NCBI GenBank assembly: GCA_023614405.1
Contig: CM042696.1
Coordinates: forward strand, 333,675,211 to 333,739,210
Length of the DNA stretch: 64,000 bases
Reading direction: 5' to 3'
Source: Avena insularis
Lineage: Eukaryota > Streptophyta > Magnoliopsida > Poales > Poaceae
The notes beneath the pieces were generated by a model. The model saw only the letters and a list, made by a program, of their open reading frames with translations, was not told the DNA's origin and searched no databases. Numbering within the stretch: position 1 is the stretch's first letter; every line of letters starts with the position of its first letter. Positions 57,821-64,000 of the stretch are shown in pieces. A program made the position numbers and the translations under genes.

Positions 57821-60002
57821 ATTTTGTCCCTTAGTTTAAAAATCAATTTAGGAGGATTTACTAAACAAAATTGAGTGATTCCAATTTTGTTGGAAAGCTT
57901 CTGAAAAGATCTATCCAAGCCCGTTGGATTTAATTCATTTAGAGTTAGAGATCTCTTCTAGTAAAAATAACAAGACAGAAGGATTTGCACATTCAAACAT
58001 TTTTATAAAATCAACCATAATAGCTTTTGAGTTGATTCCAACTCTCAAAAATCACATTTAACCATACCTATCTGAATATGTAATAATATTAAGGTTTACA
58101 TGCAGTGACTTTGGACTAGTACCAAAATAATGCTATATAGGCATTTCTAGTCACTTTAAATCATTAAATATTAAACTTATTTAGAATGTGATCCATCCTT
58201 TAAATCACATTCCCATATGTTAGAATATGTGGTGATGACATGTGTCCACATGATCCCATATTTTAATTGGAGAATATTAAATCTTAGTTATTTTCAATGA
58301 GTAGAAATTACTTTTCTCAAATAAAAAGATTGAAACTAGTTGAATTAAACCTTGTGATGCTTGTGATGATAATAGATCATCAAATGTGTGCCTTACTATG
58401 CTAAGTAGACTATTTAAGCTTTGTTTGGTGATTGTGTACCCCATATGTATTTATAGATGATAGTATCGACCAAGCTTACGAGGAGGAGGAGTTCTACCAA
58501 GAGGAGGAGGAAGAAAACTTCAACCACTTCACCAACCAAGGCAAGCTAACACTTGCAAGTATTATACTAGTAAGCCATCATTAACAATGCAAGCTAACCC
58601 TTGCAATCTATATAACCTAAGTGAAATGCATTAGGCATGCTTTGGTTATACCATTTTGGACTTATACCTATCCCAAGATTTAATTCCAAGCTTTACTTTT
58701 CTTTACTTTACCAAGGTCCTTTACTTGTTTTGAAGGTATCATAAAGAGTATAAAACTTGACCTATCTAGTTAGACTTAGATGTCATTCCATGGCATGAGA
58801 TTGATCTTAGCATCCCACTCTAGTGAATACTCTTAACTTAGTAGCTTAGAGCTAAATCAAAACTTGAGTCACTTTAGATGGGAACACTTGGTGAAAATGA
58901 ATTGTGAAAACCTTGGAATGACGAGTCATTCTATTGAGATGTTTTGACATGTGTTGAGAAACACAAATGGTTTATGATGATAAAAATGTTGAGGAATGCG
59001 CCTTAGCCCTTTTACAAAAAAACTGATGGTTGGATTCGGATGCGATACCATTCCAATTTTACCGTACAACCACAATACCTGAATTGGGTAATGCTTAGCC
59101 GGAAATTTATATGCATTAGTATTAGTTCCCTCGCAGGAGAGGTTTGAGCTGAGGCTACCTCTCATGATGTCCACCTATGCAGTGCCCAAGATGACTGATG
59201 GTCATGGTTGGGAGGCCATGCTCATAGGAGAGGTGCTTATACTAGGGTGTGTAAAGCGAAGGTTATGTTTGATTATCTGCATACTAAGTATGATGATTCA
59301 GGGTTATCCCTGACAGATGTATCGAATCTTGTGGTGAAAGTGTACCACCTCTGCAGAGTGTCAAACTATTCGAATAGCCGCGTCCGCGGTTATGGACAAT
59401 TGGAGTGGCCATACTGTTTCGTTGTCAGATGTTTTCCAAATCACTTGAAATGAATGATGAACTTTGACTTGACCACAACAGGGTTGTGTTTGTGCCTAGC
59501 TTCCCAACTTAAGTGATTCTATAACTTTGTTTTATCTTTCTTTGCTTCTGAACTCAGCATAGGTTTCAAACTTAACTTTATAGTTAAACTTATATTTAGC
59601 ATTTTAACTTAGAACTATAGTACCTGTTAATAGTAGTTTGCGAGTACTTAAAGAGTACTCATGGCTTTTGTCCCTAGCTATTCTCATGGCCAGACTATGA
59701 AGGAGACTATCAAGAGGATGGTCATCAGGATGGCTATGATAACTAGGACTATCTGCCTTCGTCAGTATTGCATGTGCCCCTGAAGATGGACCCCACCGCT
59801 ACGCTTATCTTTTATTTTCTGCTGCTTGTTGTATTAAAGACTGGATCATGAGATCCTTATTTGTGTAAGACCTTATGTATGGTTTGTAATGGATGATGTA
59901 CTGTGATATCCAATCCGTTATGTCTCGCAAAAATGGTAATCCTAGGATTGCGAGGTATGGCATAACGGGCATCTGGGATTAAAAATCCGGGTGTTGACAA
60001 GT

Positions 60003-60014
60003 TGGTATCAGAGC
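60003..60014 (+). other. Tekay-type primer binding site
   Basis: 'tggtatcagagc', the initiator-methionine tRNA type, starts three bases after the LTR. Confidence 0.85.
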
Positions 60015-60229
60015 CATCCTGACCATAGGAGACCCTAGTTAGAATGGACGACCAAACCAAAAAGTTAGCTTCAAAACCAAAGTGAGTATTTATGAAAAAC
60101 TATTTCCCCTCTTACCCTCGTGAACTCATTCTTTCTCAAAAATTCATGTTCCTCAAAATTCTTACATTATGACTTAAAACTTGACACACTTGATAACTTC
60201 ACTAACTTCCTCATCCTTAATTCTTGTAG

Positions 60230-60994
60230 ATGGAGACTCAGTTCAGCAAGTTTTACCAGTTGGGAAACGGAGGTCAGCTGATCTTCGAGAGGGATCTGGA
60301 TTCACTGTCGGAGTTACTGGGACGCCCACATCCGGAGTTTCTTGGAGCTCAACTTCTAGGACCCCAGGAGGAGACCTATAGTGGCTAGTCACCGCAGATC
60401 TTCGAGGAAGCATCGAAGCACCAACTTCTGGAAGAATTCAGTTCTCCGTGAGAGAGAACAACTGGCTAGATGGATTAGCCAGGGCAATGCATCAAGCTCT
60501 CGCACGTCTATGTGCCCTCAACAAGATCCAAGGAACCCGTTTTGCCCACTATGCAAGACGTGACTTCATGGGAATGCCGATGGAGATGCCAAGTCACCCA
60601 GAATTGAGGCATCAAGTGGAGAACCTTGACTTCTTGCTTCATGACAGACAACAGGAACTGGACAATGCCAGAGAGTTAGCCAACCAGAACTGTGCCATTG
60701 CCGACCAGAAGGCCCAGACTTTCGCACTGCTTGTCCAAGATCGCCAGTCTCTTTGCCACCAGCGTGCCAAGAAGGATCGCACCATCGCCCGTCTTCGTAA
60801 TAAGGTGGCCTACCTCGAGAAGACCGTCAAGGAGAAGGAAGCTCAGCTTGCCGCCAAGAGAAGAAGAAGGTGAGCGTGAAGACATACAGGCAGACATGGA
60901 TTCTTACCTCAGCAACGATGATGACTTTCTGGAGGAGGATGTTGTGGACTTCTACACTGATGATGAAGACTCCAACTTCATCGACGATGAGTAG
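60230..60994 (+). pseudogene. Extra coding region upstream of gag (orf0-like)
   Basis: The ATG at 60230 gives METQFSKFYQLGNGGQLIFE, EFLGAQLLGPQEETYSG, a stop, and SPQIFEEASKHQLLEEF. The frame then shifts to the next open part (60448-60873): RENNWLDGLARAMHQALA, HPELRHQVENLDFLLHDRQQ, a long coiled coil (RTIARLRNKVAYLEKTVKEK), then shifts again to the acidic end DMDSYLSNDDDFLEEDVV, DFYTDDEDSNFIDDE with a stop at 60994. It precedes gag by about 250 bp. I recall that rice RIRE3/RIRE8-type elements carry such an extra frame. Function is unknown; coiled coil plus acidic tail suggests a protein-protein role. Confidence 0.65.
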
Positions 60995-61242
60995 ATGCAC
61001 TAGAGCACTGTCGTAGCATGAGATGTATCATCTCATTTTATCGTAGCTTACATAATGGTTCATCAAACCATCTGTTTTTTCCTTTGATTGTTGTGGTGTG
61101 TGTTGTATCGGGTGCTTGCTTGCATGAATGAAAATGAAGTTAGTTGAAAAACCTGAGTCTAACTCAAAGTTTTAGCTTTGAAAACCCAAAACCATGAACC
61201 TTAGAATTTCCCTCTTACCCCTATAGATATCTCAATCTTCAG

Positions 61243-62703
61243 ATGACTCGTGGAAACCAAGGAGGGAACAGCTCGTCACAGGACCCAATGCTGCAGATCT
61301 TGCAGAATCTCATCGCGGACCGTGAAGCAAGCAGGGCCGAGCGTCAAGCCAACTTAGCAACATTGCAGCAGATCGCCTAGATGGCTCTCAACAACCAAGG
61401 ACATGGAAATCAGGATCACCATGGATCCAAACTCAAAAAAATTCAGAACACCAATCCCCCAATCTTCAACCAATCTGAGAACCCATTAGATGCTGATGAC
61501 TGGTTATAGACCATGGAAAATAACCTTGAAGTTGCAGGAGTTGATGAAAATGAGAAAGTTCTCTTCGCCACCCACTATCTAGCGGGAGATGCCAGAGCTT
61601 GGTGGAATAGCATCCGCAATATGAACCATGGCCAGATGATGACCTAGGAAGCATTCAAAGTCAAGTTCAGCCGCACCCACGTGCCACAAGGTCTCGTCAA
61701 CAGGATGAGAGATGAGTTCCGCGAATTGAAGCAAGGAAGAATGACTGTGGTGGAGTACCGTGACAGATTCTTGTCACTTGCCAGATATGCACCTGATGAG
61801 ATCAACACGGAGGCCAAGAAGAAGGAGAGATTCTTGAACGGACTGCATGATGAGATGCAGACTGTCCTTGTCAACATCCATTTTCAGGATCTCGAAGAGC
61901 TAGTCAACTCTGCCATTCATATGGAAGGGAAGATTAACCAGGCAAACGACAACCGCAAGCGTCGTATGATGCAGCAGTCTGGATCCAGTAGTCACCGGAA
62001 GTACCGTCCCAACCCCTCACCCGGATATGCACCAAGGAACAACCGACCCCCAAATCCTCGCCCAAGCTACCCCAACCATAGCAGAGGTAATGTGAAGTCC
62101 GGAGGAAACAATCACAACTCCGGTAATGCCAACAATTTCAACCGTGCCCCTCCCAAGAACAACAACAACACTGCACCCAGAACCGGCAGCAATGTTGTGC
62201 TTGTTGCAGTCAAGGACAAGTCCCAGATCACTTATTTCGAGTGTGGAGTGAAGGGTCACTACTCCAATGAGTGTCCCAAGAAGACTGCCGCCAATGCCCC
62301 TATGAATTCCCCAACTCAGCAGCAGCGTCGTGTTCAACCAGGAAGGAGATTTGCCCCAGGGAATCCTCACAACCGCAACGGTCGTCTCTTCCACATGAAC
62401 ACAGAAGAAGCCCAGGAAGCGCCAGATGTAGTGCTGGGTATATTTTCTGTCAACTCAGTTTTAGCAAGAGTATTGTTTGATTCAGGAGCATCACATTCAT
62501 TTGTCACCGAAGAATTTGCATGCACTAGTAAGATTCACCCAACCAACCTGAAGCATGTCATGATAGTTCAAATCCCCGGTTCAACTACAAAAGCTAGAAA
62601 AATTTGCAAAGCTGTACCTATCAGAATACATGGGATAGATTTTTCTGCCAACCTAATTGTACTTGGAACCAAAGGATTGGAAGTAGTACTAGGTATCGAC
62701 TAG
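61243..62703 (+). pseudogene. Tekay-type gag and protease
   Basis: MTRGNQGGNSSSQDPMLQIL, then the capsid: NPLDADDWL (stop), NNLEVAGVDENEKVLFATHY, ARAWWNSI, EAFKVKFSRTHVPQGLVNRM, FRELKQGRMTVVEYRDRFLS, ARYAPDEINTE, RFLNGLHDEMQTVL. The zinc knuckle is YFECGVKGHYSNECPK; the first cysteine is tyrosine. Protease VLFDSGASHSFVTEEFA keeps D-S-G. In-frame TAG codons at 61378, 61507, 61645 and 62701 interrupt one otherwise continuous frame; the last is where D-W is expected. Confidence 0.88.
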
Positions 62704-64000
62704 ATGTCAAGGCATAAAGGACTGATAAACTGTGCTAAGAAAACCGTCACCATGACCAGTAGTTCTGGAGTAACAGTAGAGCATATCTCTGAAACCTTAC
62801 CCCGTCAATTCAAGTGCAACAAGAGTGTAGCCCTGCCCACCATAGACCAAGTCAGGGTAGTCTGTGAATACCCCGACGTATTCGAGATGAATTGCCAGGT
62901 ATTCCCCCGGATCGGGATATTAAGTTCATTATCGAACTAATCCCCGGAACCGGACCTATAGCCCAGAGACCCTATAGCATGAACCCCTTAGAGTTAGTGG
63001 AACTGAAGAAGCAGTTGGATGCCATGTTAGCAACAGGCTTGATTCAACCAAGCGCATCGCCATGGAGATCACCAGTGTTATTTGTCGACAAGAAAGATGG
63101 AGGCAATTGTCTGTGTACATATTACAGAAAGTTGAATGATGTCACCATCAAGAACAAGTACCCTTTGCCAAAGATAGAGGATCTATTTGATCGGTTGACT
63201 GGAGCTCAGGTATTCTCAAAGATTGATCTTAGGACTGGTTATCACCAACTTAATATTCGTGCAACGGACATTCCGAAGACCGCCTTTACTACTCACTTGG
63301 TTTATACGAGTATACGGTTATGTCTTTTGGATTAACCAATGCCCCTGCTTATTTCATGAATCTCATGAATAAGATCTTTATGAATTTCCTAGATAAGTTT
63401 GTAGTTGTGTTTATCGACGACATCCTTATCTACTCCAAGTCAGAAGAAGAGCATGAGCAACATCTGAGAAATATCCTAGAAACCCTGAGAGAGCATCAGT
63501 TATAAGCCAAGTTCAGCAAGTGTGAGATTTGGCTGAAAAAAGTAGGATTCCTAGGACATATTGTGTCTGCCGGAGGAGTTTCTGTTGATCCCACCAAGAT
63601 CAAAGATGTCGAAGAATGGGAAGCCCGAACCACTCAAACCCAAGTTTGTTCATTTCTCGGATTAGCGCTAATTACCGCAAGTTCGTAGAAGGATTCTCGA
63701 GCATAGCCCGACCAATGACACAATTGTTGAAGAAGGACAAGAAGTTTGAATGGACAGACAAATGTGAAGCCAGTTTCCAGGAACTGAAGAAGAGATTGAT
63801 ATCAGCCCCAATTTTGATCATGCTAGACATCAAGAAGCCGTTTGATGTATATTGCGACGCATCCAAGATTGGTCTAGGATGTGTATTGATGCAAGAAGGC
63901 AAAGTTATCATGTATCTGTCTCGACAACTGAAGCAGCATGAGCAGAACTATCCTACCCATGATCTTGAGCTAGCAGTTATGGTTCTAGCATTGAAGACAT
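62704..64000 (+). pseudogene. Tekay-type reverse transcriptase and RNase H start (runs off window)
   Basis: MSRHKGLINCAKKTVTM, then a frameshift near 62895 into [72 protein letters not shown]. Another shift near 63300 leads to [17 protein letters not shown], catalytic [20 protein letters not shown] at 63503 precedes AKFSKCEIWLKKVGFLGHIV. RNase H begins with [18 protein letters not shown] and [18 protein letters not shown]. The FIDD motif is intact, but the protein is broken by at least two shifts and one stop. Confidence 0.88.

Larger units (their letters stand above)
56030..59999 (+). repeat. 5' LTR of the Tekay-type element (3.97 kb)
   Basis: Begins TGTAACATCCC and ends 'ccgggtgttgaca'. 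Same family as the solo LTR at 30559. It has a GC-rich U3 (56700-57260), a TATA box, and a 40-bp direct duplication at 57721 and 57781. Short plus- and minus-strand frames in the GC-rich part (for example 57180-56890 minus) are compositional. Confidence 0.9.
56030..64000 (+). mobile_element. Tekay-type Ty3/gypsy element, truncated by window end
   Basis: 5' LTR 56030-59999, primer site 60003, an extra coding region 60230-60994, gag-protease 61243-62703, reverse transcriptase and the start of RNase H to 64000. The 5-bp host sequence before the LTR is 'ctctt'. The Gag text and order place it in the Tekay/Del chromovirus lineage. Several stops and frameshifts are present. The right end, including integrase and chromodomain, is not visible. 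Confidence 0.88.

Overview
This window is nuclear DNA from a grass (Poaceae; an Oryza-like genome is plausible but not proven). The evidence is the element types present (Sirevirus-type copia, Tat-type and Tekay-type gypsy, short poly(A)-tailed LINE copies), GT-AG introns, plant TATA boxes, decayed plant B3-domain and casein-kinase-like genes, and no bacterial or organellar gene layout. I found no intact host gene, tRNA or rRNA. Almost every coding stretch carries stops or frameshifts, so this looks like old, silenced, repeat-rich chromatin.

Layout. (1) 1-11252 is a duplicated segment: copy A at 1-5305, a short diverged copy B near 5445-6085, and copy C at 6306-11252. It carries casein-kinase-I fragments and a pair of exon-like blocks of unknown identity. 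A 940-bp LINE-like copy sits in A, and the matching empty site is in C. (2) 11253-24360 is intergenic. It holds three more poly(A)-type retroposons with target-site duplications (13719-13763, 17692-18310, 19193-20780), a short minus-strand LTR with a G-tract (14314-14512), a decayed gene fragment beside a hairpin (16601-17214), and an AT-rich LTR-like block with a TATA box and GA tract (21370-24360). (3) 24361-28565 is a tandem array of three units of about 1.44 kb, each with a minus-strand B3-domain pseudogene preceded by an AT-hook-like motif. (4) 28566-64000 is a nest of LTR retrotransposons.

The nest. A Sirevirus-type copia element (5' LTR 28566-29872, 3' LTR from 55474) truncated the third B3 unit. 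Its gag was then hit by a 3.86-kb solo LTR (30559-34418) and by a 14.7-kb Tat-type gypsy element (35467-50183, both LTRs present). Its 3' LTR was hit at 55554 by an Athila/Sabrina-like LTR, which was in turn cut at 56030 by a Tekay-type gypsy element that runs off the window. The solo LTR and the 56030-59999 LTR are the same family. Removing the insertions with their 5-bp target duplications rejoins the copia reading frame at both gag sites.

Most interesting feature. The Tat-type element carries, downstream of pol and on the opposite strand, a seven-exon gene (48907 to 43689). All six introns are GT-AG and the codon phase is kept across the junctions, with one frameshift in exon 3. Exon 1 resembles the plant 'putative gypsy type transposon' domain; later exons encode coiled coil and an acidic tail. 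Its largest intron is filled by a 59-bp minisatellite of 17 complete copies. Other points of note are an extra gag-upstream coding region in the Tekay-type element, and a semi-palindromic motif shared between the copia LTR promoter region and its own pol linker.
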